NCBI RefSeq assembly: GCF_900187875.1
Contig: NZ_FYEX01000001.1
Span: forward strand, 558,001 to 622,000
Source of the DNA: Polynucleobacter victoriensis
GTDB taxonomy: Bacteria; Pseudomonadota; Gammaproteobacteria; Burkholderiales; Burkholderiaceae
Reading direction: 5' to 3'
DNA length: 64,000 bases
Part shown: positions 54,468-62,871 of the stretch, in pieces
Position numbering within the stretch: the first letter of the stretch is position 1
Layout of the letters: the number at the start of each line of letters is the position of its first letter
Position numbers and translations under genes: made by a program
The notes under the pieces: model-generated
The model's database searches: none
Told to the model about the DNA's origin: nothing
Seen by the model: the letters and a program-made list of their open reading frames with translations, nothing else

Positions 54468-54519
54468 GTTAATTTGACCTTATAATGAGTTAAATTGCAT
54501 TATTAATAGTTTAATTAAC
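54468..54519. promoter_or_regulatory. Repeated GTTAATT-like sites between XRE and YqaJ genes
   Basis: GTTAATT at 54468, GTTAAATT at 54489 (21 bases, two helical turns, later) and the inverted AATTAAC at 54513-54519 lie in the divergent intergenic region. They are candidate binding sites for the XRE protein. The region is very AT-rich, so chance matches are possible. Confidence 0.35.
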
Positions 54520-54548
54520 ACTTTTTTAAATGCTAAAGGACCTAAAAT

Positions 54549-55505
54549 ATGCTTAATAATCAAGATTTTGCCCTGTTGCGAGCTAAAAGTCTAGGTGGAT
54601 CGGATGTGGGTGCAGTGTTGGGTTTATCAAAGTACCGCAGTGCTGTGGATGTGTGGATGGAGAAGACTGGTAAGGAAATGGCGGTTCGTGATTCTTTACC
54701 ACTCCGATTTGGTCAGTTTGCTGAATCCTTTGTCGCCTCTGAATATGCCCTAGCAACTGGCTTGTCTTTGGCGACTCATGATGCTGCAATAGTTCACCCT
54801 GAGTATTCGTACATGCATGGGCACATTGACCGGTTTGTTCTGTCGGGTGATTTACCCTTGATTGGTTCTAATGGTCGTATTTCTGCTTCACGGATTTTGG
54901 AATGCAAGACAGCGAATCCTTTTGCTCAATCAGAGTGGGGAGAGGCTGGTAGTGATCAGGTACCACTCTCATATCTAGTGCAATGTGTTTGGTACATGAT
55001 GCTCACCAATATTGATCGAACTGATCTAGCAGTTCTATTTGGTAATGCTGACTTTAGGATCTACGAGATTGGTCGAGATCTTGAGCTAGAACAGATGGTT
55101 CTGGAAAGAGCTAAATCATTCTGGGAAAACCATGTTCTAACTGACATTGCTCCTGCCGCCACCTCTCAGTCTGACTACAAGACTCTGTTTGGTAAATCAA
55201 CAGTCAGTAAATCACTCGAGGCGCCTGCTGAGATTTGCGAACTCATTAAGAAGCTCAAATCCCTCAATGAGAAAGTAGAACACTATGAAGCGGAGATTAG
55301 TCAAATCAAACAAAGCATCATGGGACAGATGCAAGATGCAGAAGTGCTGACCTACCATGGTCAGACCTTAGCCACCTGGAAGGCACCTAAACCATCTCTA
55401 AGACTAGATGCCAAGAGACTCTCTGAAGAACATCCAGACTTAGTCCATCAATACCAAGTACCTATCCAGCATAGTCGTCGCTTGGTGATCAAGGAGCTCT
55501 CATGA
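54549..55505 (+). CDS. YqaJ-type viral recombinase exonuclease
   Basis: The YqaJ domain is the 5'-3' exonuclease partner of phage single-strand annealing proteins. Key blocks are LGGSDVGAVLGLSKYRSAVDVW near 17-40, GHIDRFVLSGDL, and the catalytic ILECKTANPFAQSEWGE with E-x-K. The C-terminal 80 residues form a helical region with a coiled-coil-like part (LKSLNEKVEHYEAEISQIK). At 318 residues it is typical. AAAGGA lies nine bases before the ATG. It overlaps the RecT gene by ATGA. Confidence 0.9.
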   Translation: MLNNQDFALLRAKSLGGSDVGAVLGLSKYRSAVDVWMEKTGKEMAVRDSLPLRFGQFAESFVASEYALATGLSLATHDAAIVHPEYSYMHGHIDRFVLSGDLPLIGSNGRISASRILECKTANPFAQSEWGEAGSDQVPLSYLVQCVWYMMLTNIDRTDLAVLFGNADFRIYEIGRDLELEQMVLERAKSFWENHVLTDIAPAATSQSDYKTLFGKSTVSKSLEAPAEICELIKKLKSLNEKVEHYEAEISQIKQSIMGQMQDAEVLTYHGQTLATWKAPKPSLRLDAKRLSEEHPDLVHQYQVPIQHSRRLVIKELS

Positions 55506-56086
55506 AAGCACTATCTACAGCAATCAATACACTTTGCCAAACCATGGCTCTTAATCCAGAAGAAGTCCAACTTTGGTTAGATCAACACTTAGGGGTAGCA
55601 CTCTATCCTCAGGTACAACTACTGAGACTCGCCAATAAGTACCAGTTAGATCCTCTATCGGATGAGATAGCCTTACTTCAGGGGCAAGACCAGACTTATC
55701 AACCCTTCATCACCATTGATGGGTGGTCCAAGCTTATTAACAATCACTCTCAATATGCAGGCATGAGTCTAAGAGACTCAACTGAACTCATTAATGGCAT
55801 ACCGACTTGGATGGAGTGCACTATTTATCGAAATGACAGAATATTGCCGATTGTGATTAAAGAATACTTTGAAGAAGTCAGAACCGATCACCCATCGTGG
55901 CAACAGATGCCTAGGCGCATGCTAAGACATAGAGTGATACAGCAATGTGCGAGACTGGCTCTAGCCATCTCTGCAAACGAGCCCTCTATTAACCAGGGTA
56001 AACAAGTAGATTTAAAATTACCAGAAGGAATGACGCCAGTGAAAAATAGAGTAACAGAGTTAAAGCAATTGATTGCAAAAGTTTAA
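55502..56086 (+). CDS. RecT/Bet-type single-strand annealing protein
   Basis: Anneals complementary single strands produced by its exonuclease partner and promotes homologous recombination of short homologies. Typical blocks are YQPFITIDGWSKLINNHSQYAGM and the C-terminal HPSWQQMPRRMLRHRVIQQCARLALAIS. At 194 residues it is shorter than E. coli RecT (about 270), resembling compact Bet-family proteins, but both core blocks are intact. It follows YqaJ with a 4-base overlap and ends 52 bases before the convergent pyrB. Confidence 0.88.
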   Translation: MKALSTAINTLCQTMALNPEEVQLWLDQHLGVALYPQVQLLRLANKYQLDPLSDEIALLQGQDQTYQPFITIDGWSKLINNHSQYAGMSLRDSTELINGIPTWMECTIYRNDRILPIVIKEYFEEVRTDHPSWQQMPRRMLRHRVIQQCARLALAISANEPSINQGKQVDLKLPEGMTPVKNRVTELKQLIAKV

Positions 56087-56138
56087 CTATTTATCAAACA
56101 CTATATTCACTTGTGAGAGTACAGCTTAGGTTAATAAG

Positions 56139-57104
56139 CTAATTTCCCACCACAATCGACATCACCGCCATACGAACAGCAATCCCAAAGGTGACTTGCT
56201 TGAGAATCACCGCCTGCGGACCGTCTGCCACATCACTGGCGATTTCTACTTCTCGGTTCATGGGGCCCGGGTGCATCACGATGGCATCAGACTTAGCGAG
56301 TTGAAGTCTTTCTTTGGTAAGACCCCACTCTTTGAAGAATGCATCACCTTCTGGCACTTGACCTGCCTCCATGCGTTCTTTTTGAATTCTAAGAGTCATC
56401 ACCACATCCACACCTTTTAAGCCCTCTTCGATGTTGTTGTAAATTTTGACACCCATCATGTTGAGGTCTTTGGGCAATAGGCTTTCTGGACCAATCGCTC
56501 TGATCTCTGGACAACCTAAAGTCGTCAGCGCGTGGATGTTTGACTTGGCCACTCGGCTGTGAACGATGTCGCCGATGATCGCGACCTTAATGTTTGTGAA
56601 GTCCTGCTTGTAGTGACGCATGGTGTACATGTCGAGCAGGCCCTGTGTCGGGTGCTGGTTCGTGCCGTCACCAGCGTTGATCACGTGCACGTGCGGCGGC
56701 AGGTGTTGTGCCACCTCTACAGCAGCACCAGTTGTTTTATGCCTCACCACGAAGATGTCGGCCTGCATCGCCACGAGGTTGTCGATGGTGTCGAGTAGCG
56801 TCTCACCCTTGGCTGTTGATGAGGTTTGAATATCCAAGTTGACCACGTCTGCAGACAAGCGCTTAGCGGCAATCTCAAAGGTGGTCCTAGTACGCGTGGA
56901 GTTTTCGAAGAAGAGGTTGAAGACGTTCTTGCCGCGAAGGAGCGGTACTTTTCTTACCTCCCTGTCCGAGTCGCTCACCGCCACAAACTGCTGGGCGGTG
57001 TCCAAGATGTGCAGGATGTGTTCCTTCGACAATCCCTCTAAAGTTAATAGGTGGGTTAACTCACCCCGATCATTTAACTGTAGTTGGCTTGGCGTTTTTG
57101 TCAT
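56139..57104 (-). CDS. pyrB: Aspartate carbamoyltransferase catalytic subunit
   Basis: Forms carbamoyl-aspartate, the second step of pyrimidine synthesis. The carbamoyl-phosphate site FENSTRTRTTFEIAAKRL and the aspartate loop HPTQGLLDMYTM are present, along with MHPGPMNREVEI near the C terminus. At 321 residues it is a catalytic chain. It is downstream of pyrR; the pyrC gene that often follows pyrB in Burkholderiales is absent, the YqaJ-RecT module and glycan region being there instead. Confidence 0.95.
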   Translation of the reverse strand: MTKTPSQLQLNDRGELTHLLTLEGLSKEHILHILDTAQQFVAVSDSDREVRKVPLLRGKNVFNLFFENSTRTRTTFEIAAKRLSADVVNLDIQTSSTAKGETLLDTIDNLVAMQADIFVVRHKTTGAAVEVAQHLPPHVHVINAGDGTNQHPTQGLLDMYTMRHYKQDFTNIKVAIIGDIVHSRVAKSNIHALTTLGCPEIRAIGPESLLPKDLNMMGVKIYNNIEEGLKGVDVVMTLRIQKERMEAGQVPEGDAFFKEWGLTKERLQLAKSDAIVMHPGPMNREVEIASDVADGPQAVILKQVTFGIAVRMAVMSIVVGN

Positions 57105-57198
57105 CTTAGGTGAGTATTTTAATCGGTTCTTCTGTTGAGTTATTTTTTATTGTTGGAGTTGTCTTTACCACTGCTTCACTTGTCGCCTCGGCACCTTT

Positions 57199-57732
57199 TT
57201 AAGATTTACCTTTTACTTCGGTCGCAAATTCAAAACGCCCTGTCTCTGCCTGGTCCAGCACCAGAATCTGCTCATCCGCCACCTTGACCTTGGCGCCCTT
57301 AAAGGTGGCGTCGACGGGTAGCTGCCTCCTGTGGCGGTCTGCCAAGACCGCGAGGTCGACCTTCGCCGGCCGGCCGTAGTCAAATAATTCATTGAGAGCC
57401 GCTCTCACCGTTCTGCCTGTATCCAGAACATCGTCCACCAGGATGATGTGAGCACCCTCGACTTCGAAGGGCAGCTTGGTCGACATGCCCTCGGCGCTGT
57501 TGAACGCCTTCACGCCCTTTTCTGCGTAGTCGTCGCGGTGGAAGGAGACGTTGATGACGCCATGGTACGGCAAGCCTAAATCTTTGGCCAAGCGCTCTGC
57601 TACCCAAGCGCCGCCGCTGGCCAAGCCTGCCAGCTCAAAGCTCGCGCCTGCCTGCCGCAGGGCCTTGAGCTGCGAGAGCAAGGCCTGGTACAAGTCTTCT
57701 GCTGGTGGGATGGCGTGTTGGCTATTGGTCAT
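57199..57732 (-). CDS. pyrR: Bifunctional pyr operon regulator / uracil phosphoribosyltransferase
   Basis: In Gram-positives PyrR binds leader RNA; in proteobacteria it is mainly a uracil phosphoribosyltransferase. The PRPP-binding motif VDDVLDTGRTVRAALN is near 100, with the N-terminal LASGGAWVAERLAKDL. At 177 residues it matches the family. Immediately after the TAA stop there is an in-frame 30-codon extension to a second stop one base before the pyrB ATG, an odd arrangement discussed under findings. It shares the operon ruvX-pyrR-pyrB. Confidence 0.93.
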   Translation of the reverse strand: MTNSQHAIPPAEDLYQALLSQLKALRQAGASFELAGLASGGAWVAERLAKDLGLPYHGVINVSFHRDDYAEKGVKAFNSAEGMSTKLPFEVEGAHIILVDDVLDTGRTVRAALNELFDYGRPAKVDLAVLADRHRRQLPVDATFKGAKVKVADEQILVLDQAETGRFEFATEVKGKS

Positions 57733-57782
57733 GATTCTTTTTTTGCTATCTATTTAGTGGAACAGTTCATGGTACCCCGATA

Positions 57783-58208
57783 TTACTCTTTGCGGCCCTG
57801 CTCTTGCAGATACTGCTGCAAGATGAGCTGAGCCGCTAGGGCATCGTTCCCGCCCTCAACTGATACCGAGGTGTAGCGCTCGTCGACCCACACGACCTCC
57901 CGATGAAAGCGTCCGTGCAGCTGGTTGCCAAAGCGCCTGGCCTTCTGCGTCATGTCGTGCTCGGCGCCGTCGGGGTGCTTGGGCAGGCCGACCACTAGCA
58001 GCTGAGGCTGCCACTCGTTGATCACCTGCTCGATGGCTTTGAAGCGCTCGTACTGAAATTGTTGTTCAATAATTTTGAGGGGCTCAGCAGTTCTGGTGAG
58101 CGTGTTACCTACCGCAACGCCGATGCGCTTCTCGCCATAGTCAAAGGCCAAGATGGTCTGCAGATTTGTCTGAGCTGCAGCCTGACTGGGTGTTGGTTGC
58201 TCAGACAT
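57783..58208 (-). CDS. ruvX: Holliday-junction resolvase-like protein RuvX/YqgF
   Basis: RNase H-fold nuclease implicated in pre-16S rRNA processing. Catalytic aspartate is in LAFDYGEKRIGVAVG, followed by LVVGLPKHPDGAEH and WVDERYTSV. At 141 residues it is typical. It overlaps the yqgE stop by one base and is followed by pyrR after 50 bases. Confidence 0.93.
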   Translation of the reverse strand: MSEQPTPSQAAAQTNLQTILAFDYGEKRIGVAVGNTLTRTAEPLKIIEQQFQYERFKAIEQVINEWQPQLLVVGLPKHPDGAEHDMTQKARRFGNQLHGRFHREVVWVDERYTSVSVEGGNDALAAQLILQQYLQEQGRKE

Positions 58209-58801
58209 CAGGCGTGCCCCGCCTCGCCGGATAAGAATCCCACATCAATTCCCAATAGGCCCAAGACGTTTTGGTACTTGTACTCGTCCAGGGTGTCAAA
58301 GATGATGTGCGCAATCTCTTCTGCAGGCGCCGGCACATTCAGCCAGCCGTTGCGAGCAATCTCATCCTCTAGCTGGCCAGCACTCCAGCCGGCGTAGCCC
58401 AAGGTTATTAAAAACCTCTTGGGGCCTTCACCCGCCACAACTGCCTCCAGCACATCTTTAGAGGTCGTCATTGCCAAGCCACCGGGTACTCTTAATGAGG
58501 AGCTGTACTTCGGTAGGTCAGCCTGCTCATGCAAGACGAAGCCGCGATCTGTTTGCACGGGCCCGCCAAAGTAAACGGGCTCACTCGCAGTCGGCTGGGT
58601 CTCCAGCTGAAGATCGATCTTGTCAAACAAGGTGCCCAAGCTAACGTCCGTCGGTCGGTTGATCACCAAGCCCATCGCCCCGCTGTCCGTGTGGTCGCAG
58701 AGGTAGACCACGCTGCCGGCAAAGTTATCGTCGACCATGCCGGGCATGGCGATCAAGAATTGATTGGCCAGGTGCTGCGCGTCGTTGCTTTTTTCTGTCA
58801 T
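58208..58801 (-). CDS. yqgE: YqgE/AlgH family protein
   Basis: Conserved protein of unknown role, often co-transcribed with ruvX. Family blocks LANQFLIAMPGMVDDNFAGSV, GAMGLVINRP and AGWSAGQLEDEIARNGWL are intact; length 197 is normal. It is the first gene of the leftward yqgE-ruvX-pyrR-pyrB run and diverges from the photolyase gene. Start fits the family length. Confidence 0.93.
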   Translation of the reverse strand: MTEKSNDAQHLANQFLIAMPGMVDDNFAGSVVYLCDHTDSGAMGLVINRPTDVSLGTLFDKIDLQLETQPTASEPVYFGGPVQTDRGFVLHEQADLPKYSSSLRVPGGLAMTTSKDVLEAVVAGEGPKRFLITLGYAGWSAGQLEDEIARNGWLNVPAPAEEIAHIIFDTLDEYKYQNVLGLLGIDVGFLSGEAGHA

Positions 58802-58911
58802 GCTCTGATTTTATCTGATTAAGCCCCTCCCCTTAAATCGGAATATCTCTATAAAATGAGACGCATGGGCCATGAGAGTGAATCAACACCCACGCCCGAG
58901 GAGACAATAAT

Positions 58912-60432
58912 ATGACCGCCAGAAATAGCACTGGCTCAAGAGGCTTGGTTTGGCTACGACGTGACCTCAGGGTTCACGATCACCACGCGCTGCGCATGGC
59001 GGTGAAGGCCTGCCAGGAGGTTTGGGTCGCCTTCGTCTTTGATACTGATATTTTGTCTTACCTATTGGAGCGCGACCTTAACAAAGATCGTCGCGTCGAC
59101 TTCATCTGGCAATCCCTGCAAGAGCTTGATGCAGAGCTTAGGGCCAAGGGTGGCGGGCTCATCGTGCGTCACGGCAAGGCAGTCGAGATTATTCCGCAGC
59201 TCGCCAAGGAACTAGGAGTTCAGGCCGTCTTTACCAACAAGGACTACGAGCCCGCAGCCATTGAGCGTGATCGCATCGTATCTCTCGCACTTGAATCTTC
59301 AGAGATTGCGTTTCATGGCTACAAGGACCAGGTGATCTTTGAGCACCAAGAGGTGCTCACCGGACAGGGCGGCGTGTTCTCCGTGTTCACGCCCTACAAA
59401 AACGCGTGGCTGAAAAAATTACAGGCAACTGATTTAGATGCCCATGCGGTAAATTTAGATAGCGGTCGCTTTGCCTCCATCCCCAAATCCTTAGATTTAC
59501 CCATGCCGAGCCTCTCATCCATGGGTTTTGAAAGTACAGGTATTCAGAGTTACTTGCCCACAGGCATGTCAGGAGCCTCACAACTCTTTGAAGAGTTTGC
59601 GGGACGCATTGATCACTATCACGCAACGCGCGACTACCCATCCGTCAAGGGTCCTAGCTACCTGTCTGTACACTCACGCTTTGGCACGATTTCTATACGA
59701 GCGCTCGTGCGCGAGGCGCATCAGCGCATGTTGGCCGGCAGCATGGGCGCGACCATTTGGCTGTCTGAACTCATTTGGCGAGACTTTTATTTCATGATTC
59801 TGAGTAATCACCCAAGACTGGCACCATCCGTGAGTAAGAAAACACTCTTACATGGCACCGCTGGTCATGAATCATTCAAACCAGATTACGACAAGATTGT
59901 TTGGGAAAGTGGCCCTAAAGCACAGAAGCTTTTTAAAGCATGGTGTGAGGGCAAAACAGGTTATCCACTAGTAGATGCAGCGATGCATCAACTCAATCAA
60001 AGTGGTTATATGCATAACCGCTTGCGCATGGTCGTTGCTTGTTTTCTCATCAAAGACTTGGGCATTGATTGGCGTTGGGGCGAACAGTATTTCGCTGACC
60101 ATCTCAATGATTTTGACTTTGCTGCGAACAATGGTGGCTGGCAATGGGCCTCATCCAGTGGTTGCGATGCGCAGCCCTACTTTAGGATTTTTAATCCAAT
60201 TACCCAATCTGAGAAATTTGATGCAGAGGGCAAATTCATTAAAAAGTATTTGCCACAACTCTCTAAACTATCCAAGAAAACAATTCATGCGCCTTGGTTA
60301 GCTGGCGATATTGAACTGGAGATTGCAGGTATTCGATTGGGTAGAGACTATCCCCTACCAATTGTGCAACATGATGAGGCGAGGAAGAACACCTTGATTA
60401 GGTACTCAGTGGTCAAAAAAGAATCTTTGTGA
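58912..60432 (+). CDS. phrB: Deoxyribodipyrimidine photo-lyase (CPD class I-like)
   Basis: Blue-light flavoenzyme that splits cyclobutane pyrimidine dimers. The N-terminal antenna domain opens with GLVWLRRDLRVHDHHALR; the FAD domain carries LWLSELIWRDFY-like WLSELIWRDFYFMIL, GYPLVDAAMHQLNQSGYMHNR and WQWASSSGCDAQPYFRIFNP. At 506 residues it is normal. GAGGAGA eight bases before the ATG is a strong ribosome site. The first third is much richer in GC than the rest, so the gene may be a recombinant. Confidence 0.93.
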   Translation: MTARNSTGSRGLVWLRRDLRVHDHHALRMAVKACQEVWVAFVFDTDILSYLLERDLNKDRRVDFIWQSLQELDAELRAKGGGLIVRHGKAVEIIPQLAKELGVQAVFTNKDYEPAAIERDRIVSLALESSEIAFHGYKDQVIFEHQEVLTGQGGVFSVFTPYKNAWLKKLQATDLDAHAVNLDSGRFASIPKSLDLPMPSLSSMGFESTGIQSYLPTGMSGASQLFEEFAGRIDHYHATRDYPSVKGPSYLSVHSRFGTISIRALVREAHQRMLAGSMGATIWLSELIWRDFYFMILSNHPRLAPSVSKKTLLHGTAGHESFKPDYDKIVWESGPKAQKLFKAWCEGKTGYPLVDAAMHQLNQSGYMHNRLRMVVACFLIKDLGIDWRWGEQYFADHLNDFDFAANNGGWQWASSSGCDAQPYFRIFNPITQSEKFDAEGKFIKKYLPQLSKLSKKTIHAPWLAGDIELEIAGIRLGRDYPLPIVQHDEARKNTLIRYSVVKKESL

Positions 60433-60440
60433 TTTTTTAA

Positions 60441-61274
60441 TCAAAGACCTACTGGTCTTTTAAGTCCTGGCACTTGCACGAACTGCGGCCTTTTACCCAA
60501 AGACATGGCAGTAAGCTGCCCACCCCACACACAACCCGTATCTAAACCAACGACATTCTTTTTCTTTAGCAAGCCAAGAGTTGACCAATGACCAAAGACC
60601 ACTTTGGCATCTTGAGTCTTTCGGTTTGGTACTGCAAACCAAGGCATGTAACCTCGTGGTGCGTCACCCGCACCCTCCTTGCTTGCAAACTCCATCACGC
60701 CCTTTGCCGTGCAGAAGCGTAATCTCGTGAATGAATTAATGATGACTCTCAAGCGCTCCGCGCCCTTGAGTTTGTCACTCCACTGATTCGGCGTGTTGCC
60801 GTACATCTCTACGAGCGACTTGACGTAGTTTTTATGACGCAAGACTTTTTCTAGTTCATGGGCCAACTCGAGTGTTTTTGTCACATCCCATTGCGGCAAG
60901 ATACCCGCGTGTACAAACATGGTGTTGAAGTTGTCCTTACCACTGTACAAAGCCATTGGACGATGTCTCAACCAATCGATCAATTCTTTACGATCGGGGG
61001 CTTTTAGGATGTCATCCAAGGTATCTAGCGACTTAGGTCCACGAATGCCTGCGTCTCTTGCGAGCAAATGCAAGTCATGATTACCCAAAATACATTCTGC
61101 CTGCCCAGATTCCTGCAAGGCTTTGAGTGTACGCAGCGCGCCCAAAGAATCAGGGCCGCGATTGACCAAATCGCCGACGCAAATGATCTTGGATTTCTTG
61201 GGTAATTGCTTGATGAGCTGCTTTAACTGCTGGTGGCAGCCTTGCACATCTCCGATAGCAAATATGTGGTCCAT
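60441..61274 (-). CDS. apaH: Symmetrical bis(5'-nucleosyl)-tetraphosphatase
   Basis: Hydrolyses Ap4A to two ADP. Metallophosphoesterase motifs are IFAIGDVQGCHQQL, VGDLVNRGPDSL and ILGNHDLHLLA, with the C-terminal HWSTLGLLK. I start it at the ATG 61274, giving 277 residues as in E. coli (280), not at the upstream codon that overlaps hemL. It lies 13 bases after hemL and converges on the photolyase gene. Confidence 0.93.
   Translation of the reverse strand: MDHIFAIGDVQGCHQQLKQLIKQLPKKSKIICVGDLVNRGPDSLGALRTLKALQESGQAECILGNHDLHLLARDAGIRGPKSLDTLDDILKAPDRKELIDWLRHRPMALYSGKDNFNTMFVHAGILPQWDVTKTLELAHELEKVLRHKNYVKSLVEMYGNTPNQWSDKLKGAERLRVIINSFTRLRFCTAKGVMEFASKEGAGDAPRGYMPWFAVPNRKTQDAKVVFGHWSTLGLLKKKNVVGLDTGCVWGGQLTAMSLGKRPQFVQVPGLKRPVGL
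60443..60460. terminator. Terminator-like hairpin between phrB and apaH
   Basis: AAAGACC (60443-60449) pairs with GGTCTTT (60454-60460) around TACT, followed by T and A. It follows the photolyase stop by ten bases and lies in the last codons of apaH. It could end photolyase transcripts. Confidence 0.5.
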
Positions 61275-61287
61275 GAATGCTGAATAA

Positions 61288-62586
61288 TTAACGCGCCAAT
61301 GCGGCAAATGATTTCTCTGCCGCACTAAACATTTCTGCTAACACCGCATCATCGTGCGCAATCGAAATAAATCCCGCTTCATAAGCAGACGGCGCCAAGT
61401 ACACACCGTTGTCTAGCATCAAGTGGAAGAATTTTTTAAATGCTTCAATATCACTCGCTGTGACATCGGCGTAAGAAGTTGGGATTTTTTCAGAGAAGTA
61501 CAAACCAAACATGCCGCCCACACTGTCCACTGAAAATGTCACGCCTGCTTGCTTGGCTCTTTCTGCAAGGCCATTCACAAACTTTTTGGTTTGCGTGCCC
61601 AAGCACTCATAAAACCCTGGCTGAGTGATGATGTCCAAGTTAGCCAAGCCGGCAGCTACTGCTAAAGGATTCCCCGACAAGGTACCCGCTTGGTAGACGT
61701 TACCGATAGGCGCAAGCTTATTCATGATGTCACTGCGACCACCAAAGGCTGCCATTGGCATACCGCCACCCATCACCTTGCCCAAACAAGTTAAGTCGGG
61801 TTGAACGCCGTGCAAACTTTGTGCACCCCCTAAGGCCACACGAAAGCCTGTCATTACTTCATCGTAAATCAGCACAGCACCTTCTTTGGTGGTGAGATCA
61901 CGCATGGCTTTAACAAAAGTAGCACTTGGCTGAATCAGATTCATATTACCTGCAATCGGCTCAACAATCAGCGCGGCGATCTTGCCCGCATTTTGTTTAA
62001 ACGCTAACTCAAGAGCTTCCACATCGTTATACGGCAAGACCAAGGTGTGTTTTACCAAGTCTTGTGGCACGCCGCCAGATGATGGCGCATTCTGTGTGCT
62101 ATCAGCAAAGGTCAACATGCCTGAGCCTGCCTTCACCAATAAGCTATCCGCATGACCGTGATAACAACCTTCAAATTTAATGATCAAGTCACGACCAGTA
62201 AAACCACGTGCTAAGCGCAATGCACTCATGGTGGCTTCTGTACCACTGGAGACCAAACGCACCTGTTCAATGCTTGGCACCAATTGGCAGATGCGCTCTG
62301 CCATGACAATCTCGCCTTCAGTGGGCGCGCCATAACTAAAACTATTCACAGCCGCATCTTGCACTGCTTTGACCACAGCCGGATGAGCATGACCCACAAT
62401 CATGGGACCCCATGAACCGATGCAATCAATGTATTTCTTATCGTCTGCATCCCAAAAATAAGCACCCTGCGCACGCTTCACAAAACGTGGCACACCACCC
62501 ACTTGACGAAACGCGCGTACTGGAGAGTTCACACCGCCCGGCGTGGTTTTTTGGGCTCTTAAAAATAATGCTTCGTTCTTGCTCAT
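61288..62586 (-). CDS. hemL: Glutamate-1-semialdehyde 2,1-aminomutase
   Basis: PLP enzyme that makes 5-aminolevulinate in the C5 haem pathway. Family blocks TPGGVNSPVRAF, YIDCIGSWGPMIVGHAHP, LIYDEVMTGFRVA and the PLP-lysine motif TCLGKVMGGGMPMAAFGG are all seen. At 432 residues it is typical. It is followed by apaH. Downstream gene spacing suggests cotranscription. Confidence 0.95.
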   Translation of the reverse strand: MSKNEALFLRAQKTTPGGVNSPVRAFRQVGGVPRFVKRAQGAYFWDADDKKYIDCIGSWGPMIVGHAHPAVVKAVQDAAVNSFSYGAPTEGEIVMAERICQLVPSIEQVRLVSSGTEATMSALRLARGFTGRDLIIKFEGCYHGHADSLLVKAGSGMLTFADSTQNAPSSGGVPQDLVKHTLVLPYNDVEALELAFKQNAGKIAALIVEPIAGNMNLIQPSATFVKAMRDLTTKEGAVLIYDEVMTGFRVALGGAQSLHGVQPDLTCLGKVMGGGMPMAAFGGRSDIMNKLAPIGNVYQAGTLSGNPLAVAAGLANLDIITQPGFYECLGTQTKKFVNGLAERAKQAGVTFSVDSVGGMFGLYFSEKIPTSYADVTASDIEAFKKFFHLMLDNGVYLAPSAYEAGFISIAHDDAVLAEMFSAAEKSFAALAR

Positions 62587-62634
62587 GAGTTTGGATTAAT
62601 ATTTATTCAGTAAAAAGGTACAGCTTAAAACTTC

Positions 62635-62656
62635 AAAGCCACCCGAGGGTGGCTTT
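62635..62656 (-). terminator. Rho-independent terminator after the rubredoxin gene
   Basis: AAAGCCACC (62635-62643) pairs with GGTGGCTTT (62648-62656) around CGAG. It lies 16 bases past the rubredoxin stop on the leftward strand, with TTTGAAGTTTT after it. It separates the toxin-rubredoxin run from hemL. Confidence 0.65.
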
Positions 62657-62671
62657 CTGCATCGCAATGAC

Positions 62672-62842
62672 TTAGATGACCGTCATCTCAAAGTCTTCCT
62701 TGCGTGCACCGCACTCTGGACAAGTCCAGTTCATCGGCACATCTTTCCACAAAGTGCCAGGAGCAATGCCTTCATCCGGAAGACCAGCTTCTTCATCGTA
62801 GACCCAGCCACAAATCAAACACATATAAGTTTTAAATTCCAT
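62672..62842 (-). CDS. rubA: Rubredoxin
   Basis: Small electron carrier with one iron bound by four cysteines: MCLICGWVYDEE and WTCPECGARKEDFE give the two C-x2-C pairs. At 56 residues it is the usual size. I start at the ATG 62842, behind GAGGG, not at a longer frame that runs into the toxin gene. It lies 29 bases downstream of the Doc gene; normally it stands near hemL or thiD, so the toxin pair looks inserted. Confidence 0.95.
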   Translation of the reverse strand: MEFKTYMCLICGWVYDEEAGLPDEGIAPGTLWKDVPMNWTCPECGARKEDFEMTVI

Positions 62843-62871
62843 GATTCTTTCCCTCTGTTTTCTGTATTTTA

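Larger units (their letters stand above)
56520..59400. other. GC-rich compositional block
   Basis: Hand counts of 60-base lines give about 58-72 percent GC at 56521, 56641, 57301, 57601, 58321, 59101 and 59341, against 35-47 percent at 56401, 56461, 59401, 59941 and 60241. The block covers most of pyrB, pyrR, ruvX, yqgE and the first third of the photolyase gene. The right boundary falls inside the photolyase frame near 59400. It is most simply explained by allelic replacement from a higher-GC relative. Confidence 0.6.

Noticed and set aside
57196..57204. Programmed -1 frameshift at the pyrR stop (TTAAAAAG)
   Set aside because: The slippery stretch lies after the stop codon in the reading frame, so a ribosome would not reach it.
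61275..61325. Longer apaH frame starting inside hemL
   Set aside because: The ATG at 61274 gives the usual length and the conserved opening of ApaH.
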